Source of the DNA: Acidobacteriota bacterium | GTDB taxonomy: Bacteria; Acidobacteriota; Blastocatellia; Pyrinomonadales; Pyrinomonadaceae | Direction of reading: 5' to 3' | DNA: 47,720 nucleotides | Assembly: GCA_019239425.1 (NCBI GenBank) | Contig: JAFAZX010000058.1 | Location: forward strand, 1-47,720 | Shown: positions 7,967-17,204 of the stretch, in pieces | Layout of the letters: every line of letters begins with the position of its first letter | Numbering within the stretch: position 1 is the stretch's first letter | Notes under the pieces: generated by a model | Told to the model about the DNA's origin: nothing | Databases searched by the model: none | The model's input: the letters and a program-made list of their open reading frames with translations, nothing else | Program-made: the position numbers and the translations under genes

Positions 7967-8746
7967 TTACCTGCGCCCTTCCGGGCGGACAAGTACCGGG
8001 TCAGCTTGAATGATGACGCCGCCGTTGCCAGCCACGCGGGAGTCTTTGGGGGCGGGCGGCGGTTGTTCGAGTTGAAAGATTCGGAGGTGCATGTCGCGGA
8101 GAGCATCGGTCTGGCTGGCGGTCAACTCGACTCTGTCGGCCCCGAGTTCGATGACCACCTGCCGCGCGCTGATGATGTTGAGGAAGGTGCCGTAGGGCAA
8201 CTCGACGCCCATGCCCTCGATGAAGGGCACGCCCTCGGGCGGGGTCACGGCGTTCCCGTTGTACCAGAAGTGCGTGCGCCCGTCGATCATCTCCTCGCCG
8301 TCGGCGATGATGGTGAACGGCGTCGTGTTCGACAGCGTCCGCTCGGACGAGTAGGAGACGAAGCGGAGGAGGACGGAGTCCGGCATCTCCGGCCTGCTGG
8401 CCCTCGTCGTGAAGGTGGGCGAGAGCGTCAGGCGGTGGTCGGGCCTGTCAATCAGCATGAGGTCGCTCGTCAGGTAGACGTCGAGCTGGTCGAACTGCTT
8501 CGCGACGTGGGTCGTGGCCTTCACCGGCCCCTTGGGCGGCGGCGGCAGCGGGGCGTAGACGTAAGACTTCTTCTCCGCGGCGGCGGGCCGCTTGTCGTCG
8601 GGCTGGACGTCGTAGGTCTCCGCGGGGCGCGGGAAGAGGCGCGGTCGCTTGTGCGGCGCCGCGGTCGGCGTAACGAGGCTGATGAGATAGAGTCCGTTGA
8701 CGATCAGCCCCAAACGCACCTTCGGACTCGAAAGCCACCGCTTCAT
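7967..8746 (-). CDS. Exported or membrane-anchored protein of unknown function
   Basis: A 259-residue protein with an N-terminal hydrophobic segment (LGLIVNGLYLISLV) and then a Pro/Lys-rich linker (APLPPPPKGPV) before a globular part. That part ends with VELTASQTDALRDM and a short disordered tail. The helix motif resembles the end of the protein at 18224 (VFVLSERQRQALRDV), suggesting a shared domain that occurs twice in this window. No known family was recognised. It lies 52 bases downstream of pgpH on the same strand and may share its transcript. Confidence 0.6.
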   Translation of the reverse strand: MKRWLSSPKVRLGLIVNGLYLISLVTPTAAPHKRPRLFPRPAETYDVQPDDKRPAAAEKKSYVYAPLPPPPKGPVKATTHVAKQFDQLDVYLTSDLMLIDRPDHRLTLSPTFTTRASRPEMPDSVLLRFVSYSSERTLSNTTPFTIIADGEEMIDGRTHFWYNGNAVTPPEGVPFIEGMGVELPYGTFLNIISARQVVIELGADRVELTASQTDALRDMHLRIFQLEQPPPAPKDSRVAGNGGVIIQADPVLVRPEGRR

Positions 8747-8798
8747 TTAGAGCCTCCGGCCCGCAAGCATAAACGCACCCGCGCCCGCGACACAACCC

Positions 8799-11243
8799 CT
8801 AACCTTTCAACTTCGACGAGAGCGCCTCGTCCTCGACTTCGCCGCCGCGGCTGATGGGGACTTCGATGGGGCGCGTGTAGCCGTGGCCGCGCTCCTCGCT
8901 GTCGATGTCGGCGCGGGGCAGGGGGGGCTGCACGGGATCGAGCGAGGGCGGGTTGAAGCCCGGGTAGTCGATGCGCGCGTGGTAGATGGCGACGAGCGAG
9001 GTCGAGATGGATTCGCGCACCTTCGTCAGCTCGCGCAAAGAGAGGTCGCACTCGTCGAGCTGGCCGTCGCTGACGATGGCATCGAAGATTTTACTGACGA
9101 TGGTATTGATGTTCTCGGGGTCGGGCCGCGCGAGGCTACGCGCGGCGGCCTCGCACGAGTCGGCGAGCATCATGATGGCCGCCTCTTTGAACTGCGGCTT
9201 GGGGCCGGGGTAGCGGAACTCCTTTTCATCCACGGTCTCGCCGTCGGGCGCTTCGGCCTGCGCCTTGCGCAGGAAGAAGTGGAGCGTGCGCGTGCCGTGG
9301 TGCTGCGGGATGAAGTCCGCGATCTGCTTGGGCAGCCCGATCTCGCGGGCGAGGCGGAGGCCGTAGGTGACGTGGCTCGTGATGATGCGCGCGCTCTGCG
9401 TCGGGCGCAGGCGGTCGTGCGGGTTGGCGCCCGTCTGGTTCTCGACGAAATACTCGGGCGAGGCCAGCTTGCCGATGTCGTGGTAGAGCGCGCCGATGCG
9501 CGTCAGCAGGGAGTTGGCGTCGATGGCGCGCGCCGCCTCCTCGGCGAGACGGCCGACCGCGTGCGAGTGCTGGTTCGTCCCCGGCCCGCGCATCGCCAAC
9601 TGGCCGAGCACGGGCAGGTCTGCGTTCGACAGCTCGAGCAGGCGCACGTCCGTCAAAATCCCGAACAGGGACTCGCCGACCGGCAGGAGTCCGGCCGTGA
9701 AGATCGCCGTCAGGAGTCCGCCGCCGAGGCCGCAGACGGCCGCGAGCAGGATGGCGTTCAGCGTCAGGGGCCTCTGCGAAGAGAGCATGACGGCTACGGC
9801 CAGCACGACGTTGACGAGCCCGACAATCAGGCCCGCCTTCGTCACCGACTGCCGCTCGCGGTAGCGGCCGCCGATGCCGTAGATGGCCGCCGAAGACGAG
9901 ACGAGCGCGAAGCAGCTGATGAGCATCCCGCCCGGCGCGAGCAGGCCCGCGAAGACGGCGACGAGGACGGCCGTGATCAGGGCGAGCTGCGTGTCCACGA
10001 GCAGCGTGACGAGCAGCGCCGCCGCCGCGTAAGGGATGGCGAACGTCCAGAGGCTCACGTCGTTCGTCGGCGCGTGCGTGGACTGCGAGGCGACGCCTTC
10101 GGCGAGCGCGAAGCCCGCGCGCATCAGCGCCAGCCCGGCGAGCACCGAAAGTCCCACGAGCGCGAAGCCGCGCGCGGCCGAGAGCGGGAGCGTCGTGATG
10201 GTCGCGCGGTATTCGATGAAGCGCCACGCGCCCAGGTAGAGCGCGCAGGCGAAGATGAAGAGGCCGACGTAGAGCTGCGGCCGCCGCTCCGTGCGGCCGT
10301 AGGCGCGGATGGCCTCGAACTGCCCGAGCATCTGCGGCGTCACGGTATCGCCCTCGCGCGCGACCGTCTGGTTGCGCTTGAGCACGACGAGGGCGCGCGG
10401 GACGGCTGCGGCCGCGGCCTCGCGCCCCGCCTCGGTCGCCGTGCGGTTGTACGTGACGCTGGCGCCGACGAGCGGCAGCATCGCCGACGAGAGCAGGTCG
10501 CGCTCGGCCGGCCTCCAACCCGAAAGCTCCCTGATGCGTTCGCGCAACTGCTCGCGCGCCTCGTCCACGCTAACGAAGCGCGAGCGCTCGGCGCTCACAG
10601 CCTCCGCGCCGCCCGCACGCACGTCGGCCACGCGCACCTCGGGGCGAAGCTCCGCCGCGTCGCGCTCGTCGTAGACGTAGCCGCCGCCCGCCTCGCGCAT
10701 CAGGCGCGTCAAGGTTTCGAGCGCGCCCGCGTCGAAGTTGTGCGCGGCGACGGCGCGCGCCACGGCCTGCCTGTCCGGCGCCTGGCCCGGCCACGACAGT
10801 TCACGCTGGGTGTTAGCGTTGGCGGCGTTGTTGTTCGCCGAGCCGCGCGCGTCCGACTGCTGTTTGAGCATGACCCAGGACGTGCGGAAGCTCTGGACGG
10901 CGGCCTCGACGCGGGCGGAATCGTAGTCCCAGACGGGCGGCGTGCTGGCGCGCGCGGCCGTGCGGCGCGCGTCCGTCTGGCGCGAGTCCTCGGCGGTGAT
11001 GTCGGCCGGCGCGATGACGTCGGCGCGCACCACGTCGCCCTCCTGGTAGACCTCCGCCGAGGTGAGCGCCTTGTGCGTGCGCGCGAGCAGCAGCGTCGTC
11101 AGGACGGCGAGGGCGAAGAAGCCGACGAGGAAGCGCTTCGTGGGCGCGAGTTGGCGGAAGGGGAGCGTGACCTTGCGGAGCGCGCGGTCGCGTACTTCCG
11201 AGAAGGGGGACTTGAAGCGGGGGCGTCGTCCGTGTCTCTTCAT
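8799..11243 (-). CDS. pgpH: 7TM-HD domain phosphohydrolase, PgpH-type c-di-AMP phosphodiesterase
   Basis: PgpH-type enzymes break down cyclic di-AMP at the membrane. The order fits: basic cytoplasmic start, TM1 near residues 37-55, a large extracytoplasmic 7TMR-HDED domain to about 323, seven membrane helices (324-540), then a cytoplasmic HD domain with NQHSHAVGRLAEEA, ALYHDIGKL and QHHGT metal-ligand motifs. The ATG at 11243 gives 814 residues. It is preferred over a longer Arg-rich frame because it lies 12 bases after the hflX stop. The TM and domain borders are estimates. The pairing with hflX suggests one operon. Confidence 0.93.
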   Translation of the reverse strand: MKRHGRRPRFKSPFSEVRDRALRKVTLPFRQLAPTKRFLVGFFALAVLTTLLLARTHKALTSAEVYQEGDVVRADVIAPADITAEDSRQTDARRTAARASTPPVWDYDSARVEAAVQSFRTSWVMLKQQSDARGSANNNAANANTQRELSWPGQAPDRQAVARAVAAHNFDAGALETLTRLMREAGGGYVYDERDAAELRPEVRVADVRAGGAEAVSAERSRFVSVDEAREQLRERIRELSGWRPAERDLLSSAMLPLVGASVTYNRTATEAGREAAAAAVPRALVVLKRNQTVAREGDTVTPQMLGQFEAIRAYGRTERRPQLYVGLFIFACALYLGAWRFIEYRATITTLPLSAARGFALVGLSVLAGLALMRAGFALAEGVASQSTHAPTNDVSLWTFAIPYAAAALLVTLLVDTQLALITAVLVAVFAGLLAPGGMLISCFALVSSSAAIYGIGGRYRERQSVTKAGLIVGLVNVVLAVAVMLSSQRPLTLNAILLAAVCGLGGGLLTAIFTAGLLPVGESLFGILTDVRLLELSNADLPVLGQLAMRGPGTNQHSHAVGRLAEEAARAIDANSLLTRIGALYHDIGKLASPEYFVENQTGANPHDRLRPTQSARIITSHVTYGLRLAREIGLPKQIADFIPQHHGTRTLHFFLRKAQAEAPDGETVDEKEFRYPGPKPQFKEAAIMMLADSCEAAARSLARPDPENINTIVSKIFDAIVSDGQLDECDLSLRELTKVRESISTSLVAIYHARIDYPGFNPPSLDPVQPPLPRADIDSEERGHGYTRPIEVPISRGGEVEDEALSSKLKG

Positions 11244-11254
11244 CGCTTTCGCGT

Positions 11255-13111
11255 CTAGCTCGCGAGGGCCTCGGACGCGCGCTGCGCGTCGTCGCCGTCG
11301 CGGGCCGCGTCGGGCTCGCTTTCGTTGTTCTGGCCGTCGACGGAGTTGCCCGCGGCCCCCCGCCGGCCGTCTTCGCGCGTCAGGTCGCGCGCGAGGACGG
11401 CGCCGGCGCGTTCGAGCAGCGGGCGCAGAGTCTCCGGCTTGAGGGCGGAGACGGCGATGCACTCGCGCCCGCCGGCCGCGCACGTCTGGCGCAGGAGCGC
11501 TTCGAGGTCTTCCGTACCGAGCAGGTCGGACTTGTTGAAGACGACGAGGCGCGGGATGTCCGTGTGGCCGAGGTCGTTCAGGATGCGCTCGACCGATTCG
11601 AGCTGCTGCTGCAAACGCGGGTTCGAGGCGTCAACCAAGTGGATGAGCAGGTCGCTGTCGTCAATCTCTTCGAGCGTGGCGCGGAAGGCGGCGATGAGGT
11701 CGGGCGGCAGGTCGCGTATGAAGCCGACCGTGTCGTTGACGATGACCTCCTGTTCGCGCGGGAGTCTCAGGCGGCGCGAGGTCGGGTCGAGCGTGGCGAA
11801 CATGCGCTGCTCGGCCAGCACTTCGGACGAGGTCAGCGTGTTGAGTAGAGTCGACTTGCCGGCGTTGGTGTAGCCGACGATGGAGATGATCGGGAGTCCG
11901 CGCCGCGTTCTCTCCTTGCGCCGTTGCTGACGGCGGAGGCGCTGGTGTTCGATCTCTTTCTCCAGGCGGTTGATGCGGTCGCGCACGCGGCGCCGGTCGG
12001 TTTCAAGTTTAGTTTCACCGGGGCCGCGCCCGCCGATGCCGCCCGCGAGGCGAGAGAAGGCCGAGTCGTGGCCGGCGATGAGGCGCGGCAGCATGTAGCG
12101 CAGCTGCGCCAGCTCGACCTGAATCTTGCCCTCGGAGGTCTGCGCGCGCTGGGCGAAGATGTCGAGGATGAGCTGCGCGCGGTCGATGACCTTTAAGTCG
12201 GTGGCCTCGGTGACGGCGCGCACCTGCGCGGGGCTCAGCTCGCGGTCGAAGACGAGGAGGTCTGCGCCGAGGCGGAGCGCGCGCACGATGAGTTCGTCCA
12301 GCTTGCCGCGGCCGAGCACGGTGCGCGGGTCGATGGCCTGTCGGCGCTGGATGGTTTCGTTCATTACGACCAGCCCGGCCGAGGCCGCAAGCTCGCGCAG
12401 CTCCGCCATCGTCTCTTCAGCCTCGCTCAGAGACCCGGTCGTCACGCCGACGAGGATGGCGCGGTCGCGCCCGGAGGCGCGGCGGCCCGCGCGGCGGTTG
12501 CGCGCGATCTCCTCTTCGAGCGACTCGATGAGTTCGAGGAAGTCTACGTCCAACTGCGAGGCGGCCGGGGCCTCGAAGAAGGTGTAAGCCTCGTCGTGCA
12601 CGTCCGCCGCCTCTTCCTCATTGACCTGCTCGGCGGTGGTCGGGAGCAGGTGCGCGCCCCGCACCTTGCCGGGCAGGCCGGTGCGCTCGTCCACGTCCAC
12701 GGCGACCATCAGGTCGAGCCGGAGCAGGGCCAGGTCGTTCAGGTCGTCCTGCGTCAGCTCCTCGCCGCGCAAATGCGTGTGGACGGCGCGCAGCCCGCGG
12801 AAGCGCCCCTCGCCGACGCGCGTGCGCTTGAGGTCGGGCCACTCGATGCGGCGGGCGTCGCCGACGACGACCGACTCGACGTAGCCCTTGCGGTCGATGA
12901 GGGCGCCGATCTGCCGCCGCGTCTCGTACGAAAGCTCCGAGAGCTGGCGCGCGAACTCGGGCGTGACGACCTGCTGCGGCGGGATGCGGCGCGAGTAGAG
13001 CTTCTCGATGCGCCGGAGCTGGTTGGGCTTCAAGCCCTGCGTGTTCCCCTGTACGTTGCTGATAACTCTTCCTCCGCGCCGCCCGCGCCCGCCCCGAAAT
13101 GCGAAACGCAC
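11255..13111 (-). CDS. hflX: Ribosome-associated GTPase HflX, long form
   Basis: HflX is a translational GTPase that splits stalled ribosomes. Walker A GYTNAGKS (about residues 412-419), DTVGFIRDLP (G3) and NKSD (G4) are intact, preceded by the HflX domain (GGIGGRGPGETKLETDRR). An N-terminal domain of about 190 residues, starting NTQGLKPNQLRRIEKLY, makes it a long-form HflX. The GTG at 13111 has no Shine-Dalgarno and its first residues are Arg/Gly-rich. A GGAGGAAG instead lies just before an ATC at 13063, so the true start is uncertain and could be about 16 residues further in. Confidence 0.93.
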   Translation of the reverse strand: MRFAFRGGRGRRGGRVISNVQGNTQGLKPNQLRRIEKLYSRRIPPQQVVTPEFARQLSELSYETRRQIGALIDRKGYVESVVVGDARRIEWPDLKRTRVGEGRFRGLRAVHTHLRGEELTQDDLNDLALLRLDLMVAVDVDERTGLPGKVRGAHLLPTTAEQVNEEEAADVHDEAYTFFEAPAASQLDVDFLELIESLEEEIARNRRAGRRASGRDRAILVGVTTGSLSEAEETMAELRELAASAGLVVMNETIQRRQAIDPRTVLGRGKLDELIVRALRLGADLLVFDRELSPAQVRAVTEATDLKVIDRAQLILDIFAQRAQTSEGKIQVELAQLRYMLPRLIAGHDSAFSRLAGGIGGRGPGETKLETDRRRVRDRINRLEKEIEHQRLRRQQRRKERTRRGLPIISIVGYTNAGKSTLLNTLTSSEVLAEQRMFATLDPTSRRLRLPREQEVIVNDTVGFIRDLPPDLIAAFRATLEEIDDSDLLIHLVDASNPRLQQQLESVERILNDLGHTDIPRLVVFNKSDLLGTEDLEALLRQTCAAGGRECIAVSALKPETLRPLLERAGAVLARDLTREDGRRGAAGNSVDGQNNESEPDAARDGDDAQRASEALAS

Positions 13112-13323
13112 CGCGCGGACGGGGCCGCCGGTGCGCCTGGGTCGTGCTCAAGTTAGAGAGATAGTGAAGCGAGCGGGAGTTGACGGACGCTGCTTAAGAA
13201 GTTTTAGTTTTGACCCTCGCGCAAACACTGCGGTGTCAGCGCACGCGGCCCCGGAAAACATCACGACAAAAAAACAAGCCGCGATTTTGAGGCCGCAGCA
13301 GATGTCTCCTTTAACTGCGGCGC

Positions 13324-13351
13324 AGTATAGCACAGTTTAGTGAATCGTAAA
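13324..13351 (-). promoter_or_regulatory. Candidate hflX promoter whose -35 lies in hairpin B
   Basis: On the minus strand, TTTACG (13346-13351) and TATACT (13324-13329) are 16 bases apart. The -35 box is part of the heptamer repeat of hairpin B, and the -10 lies just outside its left arm. The leader to hflX would be about 200 bases and is AT-richer than its surroundings. Confidence 0.4.
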
Positions 13352-13414
13352 TCGTAAATCGTGAATAGAAAGAACTGGCTTCGCCTATTAACGATTTACG
13401 ATTCACGATTCACT
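13339..13414. repeat. Heptamer-repeat hairpin B (GTAAATC family)
   Basis: The arms 13339-13365 and 13388-13414 pair over 27 bp with two mismatches. They are built from GTAAATC/GTGAATC units around a 22-nt loop. This is the only element of the set placed between divergent genes, hflX and the NHL gene. Confidence 0.88.
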
Positions 13415-13422
13415 TCCTTTGG

Positions 13423-13448
13423 CGGTTTACGGTTCACGGCTGTATCAT
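13423..13448 (+). promoter_or_regulatory. Orphan GTAAACC half-arm with an overlapping candidate promoter
   Basis: CGGTTTACGGTTCACGG (13424-13440) is a single right arm of the GTAAACC family with no left partner here, and TATCAT (13443-13448) follows. Hairpin G ends in the same way: GGTTTACGGTTCACGG, then TATAAT. The TTTACG inside this half-arm is only 11 bases from TATCAT, too close for a normal -35. A TTTACG at 13395-13400 is too far, so promoter function is weaker here than at hairpin G. Confidence 0.4.
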
Positions 13449-13470
13449 GAATTAAATTTTAGGAGCTTAG

Positions 13471-14502
13471 ATGTCGAGCGAACAGATAGTGAGGGTTGTG
13501 CCGTCGGCGGCGATACCGGGCGGGGAGGTGTCGGTCGAGTGCACGGGGTACGACACGAGCAACCCGCGCGAGTGCCGCGTGACGTTCGGCGGGACGCAGG
13601 GGCAGTTGGTCGGGGCCGCGCCGTGGCGCGTGTTGGCGGTCGTGCCCGAGTCGCTCGAAGGCGGCGGCGAAGTCGAGCTCGTCCTCGAAAGCGGCGACGG
13701 CGTGAGCCTCGGCCCCGCGCGCCTGACGGTCGGCCGCGAGCTCGCCGAAGACATACACATGGTCGCCAACCCGGCCGTCGACCCCGACGACGGCTCGATC
13801 TACGTCACGCGCTCCGGCTCGCGCGGGCAGCGCCTGCCGGTCTCGCTCTTCCGCATCGCCCCGGGCGGCGAGCTGACCCCCGTGACGGGCGAGATCACGA
13901 ACCCGACGGGCATCGCCTTCGACAGCCTGGGCCAGATGTACGTCACGTCGCGCATGGACGGGGCGGTCTACCGCGTCACGCCCTTCCACGAGGTCGTGCC
14001 GTTCGTGCGCGACCTGGGGGTGGCGACCGGGCTCGCCTTCGACCGGGCGGGGCGGATGTACGTCGGCGACCGCACGGGCACCATCCACCGCGTCAACGGC
14101 AAGGGCGAGGCGGAGGTCTGGGCGCTCCTGGAGCAGTCGGTGGCGGCCTTCCACCTCGCGTTCGGGCCGGACGAACAGTTGTACGTGACCGGCCCCACGG
14201 TTTCGAGCAGCGAGTCCGTCCAGCGCATCGACCAGGACGGCCGCACGTCCGTCTTCTTCAAAGGACTCGGACGCCCGAACGGGCTGGCGTTCGACCGCGA
14301 CGGCAACCTCTACGTCGCGGCCTCCTACCGCGGGCGGCGCGGCGTGGTGCGCATCACGCCGGATGGGGGCGCGGCGGAGATGGCCGTCGCCGGGCCGAAC
14401 GTCGTCGGCCTCTGCTTCGACGCGGCGGGCAACATGATCGTCGCCACCGGCGAGGCCGTCTACAGCCTTCCGCTGGGGGTGAAGGGAACTCTTGTGAAGT
14501 AG
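13471..14502 (+). CDS. IPT/TIG domain plus NHL/SMP-30-like beta-propeller protein
   Basis: Residues about 5-85 look like an IPT/TIG immunoglobulin-like domain (PSAAIPGGEVSVECTGYD). From about 90 to 343 there are repeated NHL-type blades with the GLAFDRAGRMYVGD / GIAFDSLGQMYVT / GLAFDRDGNLYVA pattern. No signal peptide is present, so the protein appears cytoplasmic or exported by another route. The ATG at 13471 has AGGAG at 13461-13465. The blade pattern is shared with gluconolactonase/SMP-30 enzymes, but no catalytic set was identified, so a binding role is as likely. Confidence 0.8.
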   Translation: MSSEQIVRVVPSAAIPGGEVSVECTGYDTSNPRECRVTFGGTQGQLVGAAPWRVLAVVPESLEGGGEVELVLESGDGVSLGPARLTVGRELAEDIHMVANPAVDPDDGSIYVTRSGSRGQRLPVSLFRIAPGGELTPVTGEITNPTGIAFDSLGQMYVTSRMDGAVYRVTPFHEVVPFVRDLGVATGLAFDRAGRMYVGDRTGTIHRVNGKGEAEVWALLEQSVAAFHLAFGPDEQLYVTGPTVSSSESVQRIDQDGRTSVFFKGLGRPNGLAFDRDGNLYVAASYRGRRGVVRITPDGGAAEMAVAGPNVVGLCFDAAGNMIVATGEAVYSLPLGVKGTLVK

Positions 14503-14602
14503 GCAGCAGGCAGTGGGAGAGGGTGCTGGGTGTTAGGTGTTGGGGAAGAGCCGCTCACCCTACCCAGCACCCAGCACCCAAAACTTCTTACTGCCTGCTT
14601 GC
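14501..14602. repeat. Composite heptamer hairpin C (GGCAGTA outside, GGGTGCT inside)
   Basis: An outer stem (GCAGGCAGT near 14505-14513 with ACTGCCTGC near 14590-14598) flanks an inner stem of GGGTGCT/GGGTGTT units (about 14521-14541 with 14562-14580). The inner loop holds GGGGAAGAGCCGCTC. The element overlaps the last two bases of the stop codon of the NHL gene. Confidence 0.8.
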
Positions 14603-14604
14603 TT

Positions 14605-14633
14605 TTGACTCCCCCCACCTCGCATGCTACTTT
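14605..14633 (+). promoter_or_regulatory. Candidate promoter for the M50 protease gene
   Basis: TTGACT (14605-14610) and TACTTT (14628-14633) are 17 bases apart, directly after hairpin C and about 43 bases before the ATG at 14676. The -10 is weak. Confidence 0.35.
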
Positions 14634-14675
14634 TTCTGACTTCGCGCGGGAGCGAATTTTCGGCGGTGTGCCCTA

Positions 14676-15365
14676 ATGGAAGCAAGTGATCTCGTCGGAC
14701 AACTTATCATCTACGTCGTCGTCCTGCTGCTAGCCATCTCGGCGCACGAGGCGGCGCACGCGTGGATGTCCTACCGGTACGGCGACGACACGGCGTACCT
14801 GCTCGGGCGCGTCACGCTGAACCCGGTCGCGCACACAGACCCCATCGGGACGCTGCTCATCCCCATCATCAACTTCGTCGGTGCGGTCGGGATGGGCGTC
14901 TTCGTGCCGCTCATCGGGTGGGGCAAGCCGACGCCGGTCAACCCGCTGCGCTGGCGCAACAAGGACGTGGCGAACGTCATGGTCTCGCTCGCCGGCATCA
15001 TGGCGAACCTGCTGCTGGCCCTCATCGGCTTCGTCATCCTCAAGGTCTGCCTGCACACGGGCATGATCGGCCTCGGCTACACGGGCCGCTTCGGCACCTT
15101 CGAGGACGCGGCCTTCATGCTGCTGACGCGGGTGCTGACGATGAACCTCTCGCTCGCGGTCTTCAACCTGCTGCCGGTGCCGCCGCTCGACGGCAGCAAG
15201 GTGCTCTACAGCCTCCTGCCCGCCAGCGCCGGCCCGACCCTGGAGGCGATGGAGCGGTTCAGCTTCATCATCCTCATCGGGCTGATGTACTTCGGCGTCG
15301 TGGGCGCGATCATGTCCCCCATCATGCGGGTCGTGGAATACTTCCTGCTCGCGGGGCTGCGTTGA
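14676..15365 (+). CDS. Site-2-type intramembrane zinc protease (M50 family)
   Basis: These enzymes cleave transmembrane substrates within the bilayer. HEAAH at residues 24-28, in the first membrane helix, and PPLDGSK with Asp172 supply the zinc ligands. Four or five further hydrophobic segments follow. At 229 residues with no PDZ domain, it belongs to the short YwhC-like group rather than RseP. It ends 24 bases before trpS and probably starts the trpS-scpA-scpB transcript. No substrate can be inferred from context. Confidence 0.9.
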   Translation: MEASDLVGQLIIYVVVLLLAISAHEAAHAWMSYRYGDDTAYLLGRVTLNPVAHTDPIGTLLIPIINFVGAVGMGVFVPLIGWGKPTPVNPLRWRNKDVANVMVSLAGIMANLLLALIGFVILKVCLHTGMIGLGYTGRFGTFEDAAFMLLTRVLTMNLSLAVFNLLPVPPLDGSKVLYSLLPASAGPTLEAMERFSFIILIGLMYFGVVGAIMSPIMRVVEYFLLAGLR

Positions 15366-15389
15366 GCGAGGGGCGGGGCTTTGACGGAA

Positions 15390-16373
<984 letters not shown>

Positions 16374-16376
16374 GAG

Positions 16377-17204
16377 TTGTCGAACGAGCACACGGAGACG
16401 CCGGAGCCTACGGTCGAGGCGACGGTCGCCAGCGCGGCCGAGGGCCAGTCCATCAACGTCGCGGGCGCGACGCCCGAGATTTCGGCCGGTCAGGACGGCG
16501 ACACGCTCAAGCTCGTCCTCGGCGAGTTCGCAGGCCCGCTCGACCTCCTGCTCTACCTCATCCGGCAGGAGCAGGTCAGCATCTACGACATCCCCATCGC
16601 GCGCATCACGGACGAGTACCTGCGCTACCTGCGCATGATGCAGGGCATGGACATCACCGTCGCCAGCGACTTCCTCGTCATGGCCGCGCAGCTCATCGAG
16701 ATTAAGTCCCGCATGTTGCTCCCGCGCGACCCGACCGTCAGCGAGGAGGAGCTTCAGTCGGACGACCCGCGCCGCGAGCTGGTCGAGCGCCTCTTAGAAC
16801 ATCAGAAGTACAAGGCTGCGGCCGAGCTGCTCTGGTCGCGCGCGACCGTCGAGCAGGCCGTCTACACGCGCGCGCCCCTGGAGACGGACAAGGAGAACCC
16901 GGAGGTCTCGGCCGGCGCGTTCGACCTTTTGCGCGTCTTCCAGCAGATACTCGCGCGCCGCAAGGAAGAGGTCTTGATGGAGATCGAGCGCGAGGAGGTC
17001 TCGATGGCCGAGATGCTCGAACGGCTCCGCAACATGATCTTCTCGGCCGGCGAGCTGAACATGCGCGACTTCTTCGAGCGCGCCGAGACGCGCCGCGAGC
17101 TGGTGCTCGCGTTCCTCTCCGTCCTGGAGCTCGTCCGCACGACCGAGATCAAACTCATCCAGCGCCAAACCTTCGGCGACATCATCGCGCGCGTCGGCGC
17201 GTGA
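16377..17204 (+). CDS. scpA: Segregation and condensation protein A
   Basis: ScpA is the kleisin of the SMC-ScpAB chromosome-condensing complex. The conserved start EFAGPLDLLLYLIRQEQ at about residues 49-65 is followed by IYDIPIARITDEYL and LVMAAQLIEIKSRMLLP. The C-terminal winged-helix end carries the SVLELVRTTEIKLIQRQTFGDI signature. The first 45 residues are a non-conserved extension. The TTG at 16377 begins 3 bases after trpS ends. The 275-residue length is typical. The SMC gene is not in the window. Confidence 0.94.
   Translation: MSNEHTETPEPTVEATVASAAEGQSINVAGATPEISAGQDGDTLKLVLGEFAGPLDLLLYLIRQEQVSIYDIPIARITDEYLRYLRMMQGMDITVASDFLVMAAQLIEIKSRMLLPRDPTVSEEELQSDDPRRELVERLLEHQKYKAAAELLWSRATVEQAVYTRAPLETDKENPEVSAGAFDLLRVFQQILARRKEEVLMEIEREEVSMAEMLERLRNMIFSAGELNMRDFFERAETRRELVLAFLSVLELVRTTEIKLIQRQTFGDIIARVGA

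Noticed and set aside
11244..11483. 80-residue N-terminal extension of pgpH
   Set aside because: It overlaps hflX, is Arg-rich and has no ribosome site; the ATG at 11243 lies just after the hflX stop.
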